Shown here: one piece after another, positions 41,051-49,070 of the stretch
Layout: every line of letters starts with the position of its first letter
How positions within the stretch are numbered: the stretch's first letter is position 1
Source: Candidatus Poribacteria bacterium
GTDB lineage: Bacteria; Poribacteria; WGA-4E; WGA-3G
Assembly: GCA_012270865.1 (NCBI GenBank)
Contig: JAAXHL010000077.1
Span: 61,029 to 110,123, forward strand
Direction of reading: 5' to 3'
Length of the DNA stretch: 49,095 nt
The notes under the pieces: model-generated
Databases searched by the model: none
What the model saw: the letters and a program-made list of their open reading frames with translations, nothing else
What the model was told of the DNA's origin: nothing
Program-made: the position numbers and the translations under genes

Positions 41051-43204
41051 ATGCACCACAGAATCGTTCTTCTGATATTCGCGACGATCGCTGCAGCAAG
41101 CCTAAATGTTGAAGCCAGTAAAGAAATTAAACCGCTGTTCGCCCAAGAAACAATCGAAATTGATGGACATCTCAACGAAGAAACCTGGTCTCAAACACAA
41201 GTCATTGACGACTTTACGCAACAATTCCCTGACGAAGGTCAACCGGCTACCGAGCGCACAGAAGTTCGCATGTTGTATGACGCAGAAAAACTCTATATCG
41301 GGTTTGAATGCTACGACTCCGAACCTGAAAAAATCGTTGCCAACGAAATGCGGCGCGACGGGCAACTCTGGCAAAATGATAACGTTTACATCATGCTCGA
41401 CACCTACGGCGATAAACGGCAGTGCTTCTTTTTTCGGACGAATGCCCTCGGCGCGCTCTCAGATACCGCTGTCACAGACGGCGGCGAAAACCTCAACGGG
41501 AGTTGGGACTGTATCTGGGATGCCGCAGGACGACAACACGACAAAGGCTGGACAGTCGAAATCGCAATCCCCTTCAATCAGTTACGATTCAAAAAAGACG
41601 ATTCGATGGTGTGGGGCATCAATTTCGGACGCAACATCGCAAGACTCAATCAAACAACACAGTGGATTCAAGTCCCGCGTAGTCAGAGTTGGCCCGGGAC
41701 ATACCATCCCATATATCAGGGCAAACTCATCGGGCTGCAAGGCGTTGCATCGCCGTCATATTTTAATCTAAAACCGTACCTTCTCGGCGGTCTCGGACGA
41801 AATCTCGAAGATGAAAATTGGCAGCGTACCACCGAAGGCGACATCGGACTCGACATGAAATACGGTGTTACCTCGAACCTGACACTGGATTTGACGCTGA
41901 ACACCGATTTCGCACAGGTAGAAGCAGACCAAGAAGAGGTCAACCTCACGCGGTTTAGCCTCTATTTCCCAGAAAGACGCGATTTTTTCCTCGAGGGTAG
42001 CGGACTCTTTGCATTCGGGGCAGGCATCGGAGACTTCGGCCCACCACCACTGTCGGTTTTCTACAGCCGCCGCATCGGAATCGAAGACGAAAAAGAGGTA
42101 CGACTCCTCGGAGGCGGAAAACTGACAGGAAAAGTGGGTGCTTATAGTGTCGGCGCACTCAACATGACAACCGCCGCTTCTCAGCAAACACCTATGACAA
42201 ACTTCTCCGTACTCAGAATGCAACGGAACATTCTCAGCGATTCGACCCTCGGCTTTATTCTCACCAACCGACAAAGCGACTTCGGTGGTAATTACCATCG
42301 CAACGGCGGAATAGACCTGTTCCTCAGACCACACGATCAGTGGCGGATGCGCGCAATGGCAGTCGGAAGTTGGTCGCCAGACCCAGAGGAACGCGATTTG
42401 GCGTGGTATCTCTCAAATAACTGGCGAAACAAACATTTCCGAGTGAACGCTTCTTACCTCGACATCGGTCCCCAATTTACAAGCGAAATGGGGTTCATGC
42501 ATCGGCGGGACATCCGCTCCCTCATGTTGAATACAAACTACGAAATCCAAGTCAGTCGGTATGGTATACGCGATGTCGGCGCAGGTCTCTCTGCTGGTTA
42601 CCTACTGGATCACGATAACACACCCATCGGCTGGGACTTCGGGATCAGCACGGATATGATTCGGAATTCAGACGATGGACTCAATCTTGATTTCCGACGC
42701 TTCTTTGACCGCGTCGATGAACCCTTCAGTATCGGTGACGCTGAGATTCCCGCTGGCGATTACGAGATGAATCAGTTTTCACTAAGAGGGTTCACCGAGA
42801 GCAGCAGACCGTTTGCTGTATTCCTCCGTACAGATTACGGAGACTATTTTCACGGCAACCGCGTGGGGATCAGCATCGACAGTCAGTGGCGGATGACCTA
42901 TCAACTCGCCATTGAAACCCGATACCAACGCAACTGGATTAACTTACCCGAAACCGCTCTATTTACAACAAATGTTGTCGGTGCGCGTATCAGCTACGCA
43001 TTAAACACCCGTTTCTTTACGAAGTTGTATACCCAATGGAACGACAGCGCAGAACGAGCAAGCGCGAATTTCTTACTCAATTACATCTACCGCCCAGGCA
43101 GCGACTTTTACCTTGTATACGATCAGGCATGGGACACATCGGACGGTCTCAAAGCACACGACTGGACAGTGTTAAGCAAATTCACCTATCTATTTAGTCT
43201 ATAG
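41051..43204 (+). CDS. CBM9-like / DUF5916 outer-membrane beta-barrel protein
   Basis: This 717-residue protein has a signal peptide (MHHRIVLLIFATIAAASLNV). A CBM9-like beta-sandwich follows (PLFAQETIEIDGHLNEETWSQ to about residue 190, with VRMLYDAEKLYIGFECYDSEPE). The rest is DUF5916, predicted as a barrel: YFNLKPYLLGGLGRN, TDFAQVEADQEEVNLTRFSL, YFPERRDFFLEGSGLF and alternating strands to the terminal FTYLFSL. AAAGGAG precedes the ATG at 41051; a longer frame to 40979 was rejected. It may bind or import glycans at the outer membrane. Its stop codon lies inside a 14-base direct repeat flanking the family C element. Confidence 0.9.
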   Translation: MHHRIVLLIFATIAAASLNVEASKEIKPLFAQETIEIDGHLNEETWSQTQVIDDFTQQFPDEGQPATERTEVRMLYDAEKLYIGFECYDSEPEKIVANEMRRDGQLWQNDNVYIMLDTYGDKRQCFFFRTNALGALSDTAVTDGGENLNGSWDCIWDAAGRQHDKGWTVEIAIPFNQLRFKKDDSMVWGINFGRNIARLNQTTQWIQVPRSQSWPGTYHPIYQGKLIGLQGVASPSYFNLKPYLLGGLGRNLEDENWQRTTEGDIGLDMKYGVTSNLTLDLTLNTDFAQVEADQEEVNLTRFSLYFPERRDFFLEGSGLFAFGAGIGDFGPPPLSVFYSRRIGIEDEKEVRLLGGGKLTGKVGAYSVGALNMTTAASQQTPMTNFSVLRMQRNILSDSTLGFILTNRQSDFGGNYHRNGGIDLFLRPHDQWRMRAMAVGSWSPDPEERDLAWYLSNNWRNKHFRVNASYLDIGPQFTSEMGFMHRRDIRSLMLNTNYEIQVSRYGIRDVGAGLSAGYLLDHDNTPIGWDFGISTDMIRNSDDGLNLDFRRFFDRVDEPFSIGDAEIPAGDYEMNQFSLRGFTESSRPFAVFLRTDYGDYFHGNRVGISIDSQWRMTYQLAIETRYQRNWINLPETALFTTNVVGARISYALNTRFFTKLYTQWNDSAERASANFLLNYIYRPGSDFYLVYDQAWDTSDGLKAHDWTVLSKFTYLFSL

Positions 43205-43210
43205 TATATC

Positions 43211-43416
43211 CATAGGTGTCAATTTAAGAAGAAAAACCGTCTCGGCCCCAGGCCTGGTAGGTTCGGTTTCCTAACCGAACCGGATTTTAAACGGAAACCT
43301 CAAGACTTCAAAAACCTCTTCAGTCCCGTAGGTTTTATTTGCTTGGGTGTTTCTTCAGCATGTTTATATCTACAGTTCCTAAAACGCTATCAAAAACCGC
43401 TAAATTGACACCTATG
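43211..43416. mobile_element. Family C element with 16-bp inverted ends and hairpin
   Basis: CATAGGTGTCAATTTA at 43211-43226 and its exact inverse TAAATTGACACCTATG at 43401-43416 bound a 206-bp segment. It contains the CCCCAGGCCTGGTAGG anchor and a GTTCGGTT/AACCGAAC hairpin (43261-43281). AGTCTATAGTATAT (14 bases) occurs on both sides, at 43196-43209 and 43421-43434, and the left copy includes the stop of the outer-membrane protein gene. No ORF is inside. Confidence 0.7.
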
Positions 43417-43439
43417 ATTCAGTCTATAGTATATATTAT

Positions 43440-43559
43440 AGGACTTACGCGTGCTGCTCTTTTGTACCACAAACTTTCCAGTTTGTGGCAGGAGACCCCT
43501 GTTTTCTCCGAAAAACCTCATCTAACAGAACGGGCCGAAGTCAAAATTGCGTAAATCCT
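43440..43559. repeat. Family A miniature element, complete
   Basis: This 120-bp copy has ends AGGACTTACGCG and TGCGTAAATCCT, one change in each, and the stem CCACAAACT/AGTTTGTGG. It starts just after the right direct repeat of the family C element. Together they fill most of the 498-base gap 43205-43702. Confidence 0.85.
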
Positions 43560-43702
43560 GTATATATTAAAAGAAACACCCAATGAAACCGAACACCCCA
43601 TTTATGTCGTATTATGGAAGTGGATTTTATCCCTGCTTAGATTTACATGAGTGGAATATCAAAACAAAGCACAATTTCAAAATTCAAAGGAAATTCACAA
43701 AA

Positions 43703-44281
43703 ATGATACAACCAGGGAACTTTGCATGCCACAATATCCACTTGGAGACTGAACGCCTGAAACTTCGACCCTTTAAGGATGCCGACTTTGATACTGCTGT
43801 CCCCTTCTACAGAGACCCCGAATTTCTAAACGCCATTGAGGACTCGCCACCTGACGAACCCGTGTCAAAGGAATATCTCAAAAAGGCAGGTAAATTCATG
43901 AGGGATAGCGGATTTCTGTTCGCAATCGTAGAAAAAGCGAGTGGACGCACCATTGGGGAAGTCTGTCTACAATGGATGAACTTGGAACGGGCGAAAATTG
44001 AGGGCGAAAAAGTAATGCGCTTACCTATAGGGATTTGGGACAAAACGCTCTGGGGAAAAGGTTACGGAAAAGAAGTCGTGCGATGCTTGATGGCGCACGC
44101 GTTCGGAAAACTCGACATCGATCGGTTCTGCCCCGTTGATGTCCCTGCAGATAACACCCGATCAGTAGCTTTATGGCGATCACTCGGATTAACTGTCGCA
44201 CGAAAAGCAGACGGTGGGAAAATGTTGGACTTTGAAATCACACGCGTGGAATACGAGAAGGCGGCGCAAAGTAGTACTTAA
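43703..44281 (+). CDS. GNAT family N-acetyltransferase (RimJ/RimL-like)
   Basis: This protein of about 192 residues begins MIQPGNFACHNIHLETERLKLRPFKDADFD, the typical RimJ/RimL-type opening. It has the acetyl-CoA loop IGIWDKTLWGKGYGKEVV and the closing ADNTRSVALWRSLGL. An in-frame ATG at 43583 would add 40 residues of unlikely, repeat-adjacent sequence. AAGGA lies about 11 bases before the chosen ATG, slightly far. The substrate is unknown. Confidence 0.85.
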   Translation: MIQPGNFACHNIHLETERLKLRPFKDADFDTAVPFYRDPEFLNAIEDSPPDEPVSKEYLKKAGKFMRDSGFLFAIVEKASGRTIGEVCLQWMNLERAKIEGEKVMRLPIGIWDKTLWGKGYGKEVVRCLMAHAFGKLDIDRFCPVDVPADNTRSVALWRSLGLTVARKADGGKMLDFEITRVEYEKAAQSST

Positions 44282-44341
44282 CAGAAACGCCGCCTCCAAA
44301 ACGCAACCGATTAAAGAAACATTTAAGACGATTTTAACGCA

Positions 44342-45364
44342 CTATTCCCACGGATACAGGACCACTTTACCGCATTCGCCTGTCGCCTGAAGTTCCCACG
44401 CTTCCTGTACATCACGCATCGGGAAGGTATGTGTAATGAACGTATCTATCTGTTCGGGTGAATCTTGAATCATCTTCATCAATTTAGGATAGACACCGAG
44501 GTTATAGTGCCAATTCCCGCGCAGGACTAAACCTTTACGAATCATGTCTCGACTCGCGGCAAGCGGAAATTCACCACCCTCACCGACGAACGTGACCTGT
44601 CCTTTGCTCCGCGCTGCGTCTACCATTAACCGATGTGCTGCCGATGCACCAGAGCAGTCCACCGCCTTGTCAATCCCGACACCGTCCGTTAAATCCCGAA
44701 TTTGATCGAGAATATCCTCATCAGTCGGATCCAAGACGACTTCTGCACCTAACTTCTTGGCGAGTTCAGCACGATACGGATGGCTTTCTACACCGATAAC
44801 ACGCGCACCGCGATAATGTGCATTAATAATGCCACCCAATCCGACAGGACCCAATCCGGTAACCATGACCGTATCCAACGAGTTGACCTGCATCTGTTCC
44901 ATCGCGCCAAACGTCGGTCCGAGTCCACAGCACGCCATCCCGCCATGTTCATAACTCACACCCTCTGGAATCAGGCACAGCAGATCCTCCATCTTGTGCA
45001 TGTACTGTGCGTAAGTCGCCGAAGCCACATCTCCGTCAATGAGGTCCCGGATACTCGAACGACGACCCCTCCTACAGTGAATATGCTCACCGATAGCACA
45101 CATCTGGCACTCACCACAAGCGTTCTGCGGTTGCACCACCACACGGTCCCCTACTTGGAGACGACCAGGTTGCGCAACTTCAACCACTTCACCAGCAGCT
45201 TCATGACCGAAGTGCTCTCCGGTGCCTCCATGTATGAATCCTTTATACTCCGTACACATCGGAACGGCATGAATTTTGACAACGACGATGTCGCCACCGG
45301 CTCGCGGATCCGGTTTCTCGACCACACCACCTTTTCTATCACCAAACATTGCTGCGACTTGCAT
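44342..45364 (-). CDS. Zinc-dependent alcohol/sorbitol dehydrogenase (MDR family)
   Basis: This 340-residue protein of the medium-chain dehydrogenase family has catalytic-zinc residues in PMCTEYKGF and EHFGHEAAGEV and the structural-zinc cysteines in NACGECQMCAIGEHIHC. The NAD-binding motif is VTGLGPVGLGGI, followed by an acidic residue (VESHP) that favours NAD over NADP. Threonine-, sorbitol- or glutathione-independent alcohol dehydrogenase activity are all possible. The ATG at 45364 starts the first beta strand; an upstream frame to 45394 adds ten unlikely residues. Confidence 0.9.
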   Translation of the reverse strand: MQVAAMFGDRKGGVVEKPDPRAGGDIVVVKIHAVPMCTEYKGFIHGGTGEHFGHEAAGEVVEVAQPGRLQVGDRVVVQPQNACGECQMCAIGEHIHCRRGRRSSIRDLIDGDVASATYAQYMHKMEDLLCLIPEGVSYEHGGMACCGLGPTFGAMEQMQVNSLDTVMVTGLGPVGLGGIINAHYRGARVIGVESHPYRAELAKKLGAEVVLDPTDEDILDQIRDLTDGVGIDKAVDCSGASAAHRLMVDAARSKGQVTFVGEGGEFPLAASRDMIRKGLVLRGNWHYNLGVYPKLMKMIQDSPEQIDTFITHTFPMRDVQEAWELQATGECGKVVLYPWE

Positions 45365-45454
45365 AAAAAACGATAAAACCGAGACTCTCCACATCCTCAG
45401 AACCTACTGCGGAGAGAAAGGGTCTTCCTCCTTCCAAAAAGTATTGATTTCAAT

Positions 45455-45483
45455 AGAATAGCACAGCACACGCAATCGGTCAA
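45455..45483 (-). promoter_or_regulatory. Promoter for the MDR dehydrogenase
   Basis: On the minus strand this reads TTGACC-17 bp-TATTCT with TG one base before the -10. It lies about 90 bases upstream of the ATG. Confidence 0.5.
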
Positions 45484-45549
45484 GAGATATTTTGCATCCA
45501 AGCTCTCCCTTGCAATCTTTTCCGAATAGGTGTATAATTTTAACAGATT

Positions 45550-45660
45550 CATAACTGTCAATTAAAGAAGAAAAACCGCCTCGGAACCCCAAGTTTGGTA
45601 GGTTCGGTTTGCAACCGAACCGGACTTTGAGTGGAAACTTTGGATCCTTCAAACCCCTCT
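45550..45660. repeat. Degenerate family C element with hairpin
   Basis: CATAACTGTCAATTAAAG at 45550 corresponds to the family C left end. Aligned sequence continues through GAAGAAAAACCG, the GGTTCGGTT/AACCGAACC hairpin (45601-45621) and CCTCTTCAGTCCCGTA. The right inverted end is not found; the CCCGTAGGG array follows instead. Confidence 0.6.
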
Positions 45661-45661
45661 T

Positions 45662-45791
45662 CAGTCCCGTAAGGACGATATGTTTATAGAAAAACTTGAC
45701 TGTACCAACGGCCAGTCCCGTAGGGACGATATGTTTATAGAAACGGCGTATCCACCAGGTCCTAAGCCCCGTAGGGGCGGCATGTGTACCG
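45662..45791. repeat. Three-copy GTCCCGTAGGGAC repeat array
   Basis: Copies start near 45663, 45713 and 45765. The first two read AGTCCCGTA[A/G]GGACGATA followed by TGTTTATAGAAA; the third is AGCCCCGTAGGGGCGGCA. Each has a CCC/GGG dyad, and the third has compensating changes on both sides (GTCCC/GGGAC to GCCCC/GGGGC). Spacing is 50 and 52 bases with unrelated spacers. No cas genes are present. The 487-base gap 45365-45851 is filled by this array, the family C remnant and a promoter. Confidence 0.7.
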
Positions 45792-45851
45792 TCTTAAAAT
45801 TGTCCAAACTATAGTATCGTTAAGTGTGGCAAGTAATTAATGGGAGAGAAA

Positions 45852-46271
45852 ATGGATAAGGAAAAGAACGAGTTAGACGTTAAAAGGAATGATCGAATAG
45901 CGAGTGTTTTAAAGGCTACTCTTGGTGCTATTCCATTCTTGGGTCTGTTAGCAGTGGAAATAGTTGAGAATGTAGTTCCAAACCAGAGAGTTGAAAGAAT
46001 TGTTTCCTTTGTCAAAGTACTCGCATCGAAAATTGATCCAGACGTGAAAGCAAAAGTAGAAGCAAGAATGCTTGAAGAAAAATCTATTGATTTAATGGAG
46101 GATGGATTTCTTCAGGCAGCGCGGGCACTTTCGGAAGAACGCATAGAATACATTATAAGACGCATTTTTACTCGGTATATTCTTCTCATCCGCGTAAATC
46201 TGTGTAGTCCGCGATTCAGACGATTTTCCGTTCAAAGCGGTTTCCCAAAACACAAAACATACCCATCATAA
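45852..46271 (+). CDS. Hypothetical protein, 3' end probably replaced by repeat sequence
   Basis: This 139-residue frame starts at ATG 45852, 6-7 bases after GGGAG. The first 105 residues look like a real soluble protein: a charged N terminus, a hydrophobic segment ATLGAIPFLGLLAVEIV, then helices with MLEEKSIDLMEDGFLQAARALSEERIEYI. The remainder (from about TRYILLI) is low in acidic residues. It is encoded by sequence resembling dispersed intergenic repeats (CGCGTAAATCTGTGTAGTCC) and overlaps the convergent VOC gene by 40 bases. It is probably a truncated gene that reads through into repeat DNA. I do not recognise the family. Confidence 0.5.
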   Translation: MDKEKNELDVKRNDRIASVLKATLGAIPFLGLLAVEIVENVVPNQRVERIVSFVKVLASKIDPDVKAKVEARMLEEKSIDLMEDGFLQAARALSEERIEYIIRRIFTRYILLIRVNLCSPRFRRFSVQSGFPKHKTYPS

Positions 46272-46627
46272 TCCTTAAGTTCAAAAGCACGGAGACCGTC
46301 GTCGGTATCTGCAAGCGGTTCGTGGAATTCCAGCCCACGCGACTGAAACTCGGCAAACAGCGCGTCTGGATCGGGAGTAAAAATAAAAGCGTCCCACCGT
46401 GCCCATTCGTGCCGAGTATGGTTCGGCACTGGATGAATAAATTCCGTGATATGTTTCAGAAGTATCCGCACATTATCACGAGACACAATTCCAAAAAACG
46501 GATCCTCTTCCGGGATAAGTAGGTCTGTCTCAAAACCGAGTTTTTGGTTGTAGAAGTCAATCGACTCCGCAAGGTTGTCGACGATAAAAAATGGGTAGAT
46601 TCTTTCGAGTGTTGCGTTGTTTGCCAT
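46232..46627 (-). CDS. VOC family (glyoxalase/bleomycin-resistance-like) protein
   Basis: This 131-residue protein has one VOC module pair: ERIYPFFIVDNLAESIDFYNQKLGFE, then RILLKHI, AFIFTPDPDALFAEFQSRG and the ending ELKDYDGYVLCFGKPL. AGGAGG precedes the ATG. Such proteins bind a metal or small hydrophobic ligand; the activity here is unknown. It has its own promoter. Confidence 0.9.
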   Translation of the reverse strand: MANNATLERIYPFFIVDNLAESIDFYNQKLGFETDLLIPEEDPFFGIVSRDNVRILLKHITEFIHPVPNHTRHEWARWDAFIFTPDPDALFAEFQSRGLEFHEPLADTDDGLRAFELKDYDGYVLCFGKPL

Positions 46628-46657
46628 TGTCTGTCCTCCTATTTTTTCTTTCCCAAT

Positions 46658-46686
46658 ATCCTAACAGATTTCTGCTCGATATTCAA
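46658..46686 (-). promoter_or_regulatory. Promoter for the VOC gene
   Basis: On the minus strand this reads TTGAAT-17 bp-TAGGAT with TG one base before the -10. It diverges from the plus-strand promoter at 46728, with a GGGATTCGGAGATCCC-type hairpin (46695-46710) between them. Confidence 0.5.
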
Positions 46687-46694
46687 CAAAAATC

Positions 46695-46717
46695 GGGATT
46701 CGGAGATCCCTCCTACA
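46695..46717. repeat. GTAGG-type hairpin (GGGAT stem)
   Basis: On the minus strand this reads GTAGGAGGGAT-CTCCGA-ATCCC. It belongs with the other GTAGG-anchored hairpins but has a different stem. It separates two divergent promoters. Confidence 0.55.
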
Positions 46718-46727
46718 ACGATGTTCG

Positions 46728-46756
46728 TTGACACATCCGAGGCTTTGCGGTATACT
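46728..46756 (+). promoter_or_regulatory. Promoter for the oxidoreductase gene
   Basis: TTGACA-17 bp-TATACT reads toward the gene at 46801, with a predicted leader of about 38 bases. Confidence 0.65.
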
Positions 46757-46800
46757 AACAGCGACTACTACACTTTAGGAATTAGGAAGGAATATTTTTC

Positions 46801-47763
46801 ATGGCAACACTCAGATGGGGCATACTCGGTTGTGGGAATGTCGCTGAACACAAGGGCGGACCCCCGCTCTATTCCGTCAACGATTCCGAACTCATCGCCG
46901 TGATGCGACGAGACCGCGCCAAAGCAGAAACATTCGCCGAAAAACATGGCGCAAAACGCGTCTATACCGACATAGACGATCTGCTGGCAGACGACGAACT
47001 CAATGCCATTTACATCGCAACACCACCGTATCTCCACTGCGAACAAACCCTCCGTACCGCACGCGCCGGTAAGCACGTCCTCTGCGAAAAACCGATGGCG
47101 ATGACCGTTGAAGAATGTCAACGCATGGTGGATGCCTGCCACGATGCTAACGTTACCCTCATGCTCGCCTACTACCGAAACTTCTATCCGAATATCGTGA
47201 AGATGAAGGCGTTGATGGACGAAGGTGCCATCGGGGACGTGGTGCTTGCAAAGATTAATCATACCGGTTTCTATAACCCGAACCGACACGACTTAAAGAA
47301 TTGGCGCGTAAACCCAAAAATCAGCGGCGGCGGTGTCCTGATGGACCTCGGTAGCCACCGGATCTCGCTACTCCAATATCTGATGGGAGCGGTCGAATCT
47401 GTGCAAGGATATGCCGAGACAGTACATCTGGACATTGACGTAGACGATTCCGCCGTGTTTACGCTCCGTTTTGAAAACGGCGCGCATGCCGTAGCGAACA
47501 TCAACTGGAATGTCGGTGTCTCAATCGACGATGTTGAAGTCTACGGGACCGAGGGTTGTCTACGGTGTTCGCCACTGAATTCAGGAAACCTGACCCTTGA
47601 AACGAAGTCGGAAGGATTGATTGAACTGCATCAGACACCATTGCCGCACACGCATACAGGTCTCGTAGAAGATTTCGTCAATCATCTCAAGACAGGTGAA
47701 CCCATCCGGTGTTCGGGCGAATCCGGATTGCAAACGAATGCGTTTATCGCACAAATAATGTAG
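46801..47763 (+). CDS. Gfo/Idh/MocA family oxidoreductase
   Basis: This 320-residue NAD(P)-dependent oxidoreductase has the Rossmann start RWGILGCGNVAEHKGGPPLY, the canonical HVLCEKPMAMTVEE with catalytic Lys near residue 98, and the second-domain motif SGGGVLMDLGSHRISLLQYL. It ends QTNAFIAQIM, about 8-10 residues short of the usual terminus. The TAG stop is the start of a GGCGTGC/GCACGCC hairpin, so the tail may have been clipped. GGAAGGAA lies before the ATG. The sugar substrate is unknown. Confidence 0.92.
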   Translation: MATLRWGILGCGNVAEHKGGPPLYSVNDSELIAVMRRDRAKAETFAEKHGAKRVYTDIDDLLADDELNAIYIATPPYLHCEQTLRTARAGKHVLCEKPMAMTVEECQRMVDACHDANVTLMLAYYRNFYPNIVKMKALMDEGAIGDVVLAKINHTGFYNPNRHDLKNWRVNPKISGGGVLMDLGSHRISLLQYLMGAVESVQGYAETVHLDIDVDDSAVFTLRFENGAHAVANINWNVGVSIDDVEVYGTEGCLRCSPLNSGNLTLETKSEGLIELHQTPLPHTHTGLVEDFVNHLKTGEPIRCSGESGLQTNAFIAQIM

Positions 47764-47791
47764 GCGTGCCTCTGTACATCGCAAGCACGCC
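47763..47791. terminator. Hairpin between convergent oxidoreductase genes
   Basis: GGCGTGC (47763-47769) pairs with GCACGCC (47785-47791) across a 15-base loop, starting in the stop codon of the plus-strand gene. No clear T-run follows, so termination is plausible but not certain. Confidence 0.3.
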
Positions 47792-47828
47792 AGATAGTTA
47801 ACACGGTTCATGACTGCGCCTACGACTT

Positions 47829-48980
47829 TTAACGAATCCGATTAGATTCCAACCCCAACCACTCACCATACCCACGCGGCATCTCCGCGGGAGGTTCCAA
47901 CCCCGATTCCTCACGCCACCGCAACAACGGGTGCCGCCGATCAGGTTGCGGAAGATCAACACGTGTCCCATAAGCAGCCGACTCAAAGATTCCCATCATC
48001 ATCTCAACGATGTGTCGTCCCTCCCGACCGCTACACGTATGCGCTCTGCCTTCATCCAAGGCGTTAACATAGTCCTCCACGAACCAGTAATCCGCCTCCG
48101 CTGCACCACTTTTCGGGTCATAATGCTCAGGATAGATGAGATCCAACGCTTCCCATTGGTCGTGTGTTCCATCGGGAAGGTAGTGCGGTGTCGGTAGCCA
48201 CCACGCGCTGCCACTCTTCCAGAAAAGTCGTCCCTCGGTCCCGTAGAGCTCCATAGCGTACGCGCCCGTATCCATCGGGCGAAACCGGTGTTGGAGCAGC
48301 GTCCCCGTAACGTGTCCCTCATACTGCAGTGTCGCAGTGATATATTCGCCTGCGATAGTCCCCATTCCGCTCGGTGACGGCACCACATCTGGCGGCGTAA
48401 TCGGTTTGCCACCCGTCGTCAGGTGCGCAACGACGCTTGTGCAGCGTTTCCCGAAATGCAGCATGTTATTGAGCATATGCGTCCCGATGTTCATCAACCC
48501 GTAACCGCCGTAGTATCCCTTTCCACTGCCGTACATATAACGCAGCTCACCGATTTTCCCAGCATCAAAAGCACGCGCAATCGTCTGCATCGGCGCACCG
48601 ACCCTCCCTTGATGATGCACAGCGACCTGCACGCCTTTCGCTTCCGCTTTAGCGATAACAGCATCCGCTTGCACGAGGTCTATACACATCGGTTTTTCGA
48701 CTTCGATATGGACACCGTGTTCTAACACACGCATACATAAATCGTAGTGGAACTCCGTGCCGGTAGGAATCGCGACAATGTCGGGTTCCGTCTGACGGAT
48801 CATCTCATCTAAATCCGTGAACCGTGCCGTGACCTTAACTTGTTCACCAAGAGCTTCCAAGCGTTCTTCAACCAGATCACAGAGCGCGACGATCTCTGTG
48901 CGTGGATGCGCATGATACGCCCGCGCCGCTGCCGTTCCGCGTCCTCTACATCCCAAAATTCCGATCCGATACGTTTTCAT
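47829..48980 (-). CDS. Gfo/Idh/MocA family oxidoreductase
   Basis: This 383-residue protein has the Rossmann start YRIGILGCRGRGTAAARAYH, the catalytic-lysine region GVHIEVEKPMCIDLVQAD and the second-domain MNIGTHMLNNMLHFG. The C-terminal stretch HPLLRWREESGLEPPAEMP is an extension seen in several family members. The ATG at 48980 follows AGGAG. An in-frame ATG at 49034 lies on top of the promoter and was rejected. The substrate is unknown; it converges with the oxidoreductase at 46801. Confidence 0.92.
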   Translation of the reverse strand: MKTYRIGILGCRGRGTAAARAYHAHPRTEIVALCDLVEERLEALGEQVKVTARFTDLDEMIRQTEPDIVAIPTGTEFHYDLCMRVLEHGVHIEVEKPMCIDLVQADAVIAKAEAKGVQVAVHHQGRVGAPMQTIARAFDAGKIGELRYMYGSGKGYYGGYGLMNIGTHMLNNMLHFGKRCTSVVAHLTTGGKPITPPDVVPSPSGMGTIAGEYITATLQYEGHVTGTLLQHRFRPMDTGAYAMELYGTEGRLFWKSGSAWWLPTPHYLPDGTHDQWEALDLIYPEHYDPKSGAAEADYWFVEDYVNALDEGRAHTCSGREGRHIVEMMMGIFESAAYGTRVDLPQPDRRHPLLRWREESGLEPPAEMPRGYGEWLGLESNRIR

Positions 48981-49017
48981 CGTATTCTCCTCCGCTTGTC
49001 CGAGTCGTTGATGCGAT

Positions 49018-49046
49018 ATTGTAGCACGGTTCATTTAATCGGTCAA
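49018..49046 (-). promoter_or_regulatory. Promoter for the terminal oxidoreductase gene
   Basis: On the minus strand this reads TTGACC-17 bp-TACAAT with TG one base before the -10, about 38 bases from the start codon. Confidence 0.6.
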
Positions 49047-49070
49047 CGGTATCTTGTTCAACCTCGTGGT

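Noticed and set aside
41768..42334. 188-codon minus-strand frame inside the outer-membrane protein gene
   Set aside because: It is antisense to a well-supported gene and is a by-product of its codon use; no start signal or family resemblance.
45662..45791. CRISPR array
   Set aside because: There are only three short units, they are palindromic and imperfect, and no cas genes are nearby; dispersed hairpin repeats explain it better.
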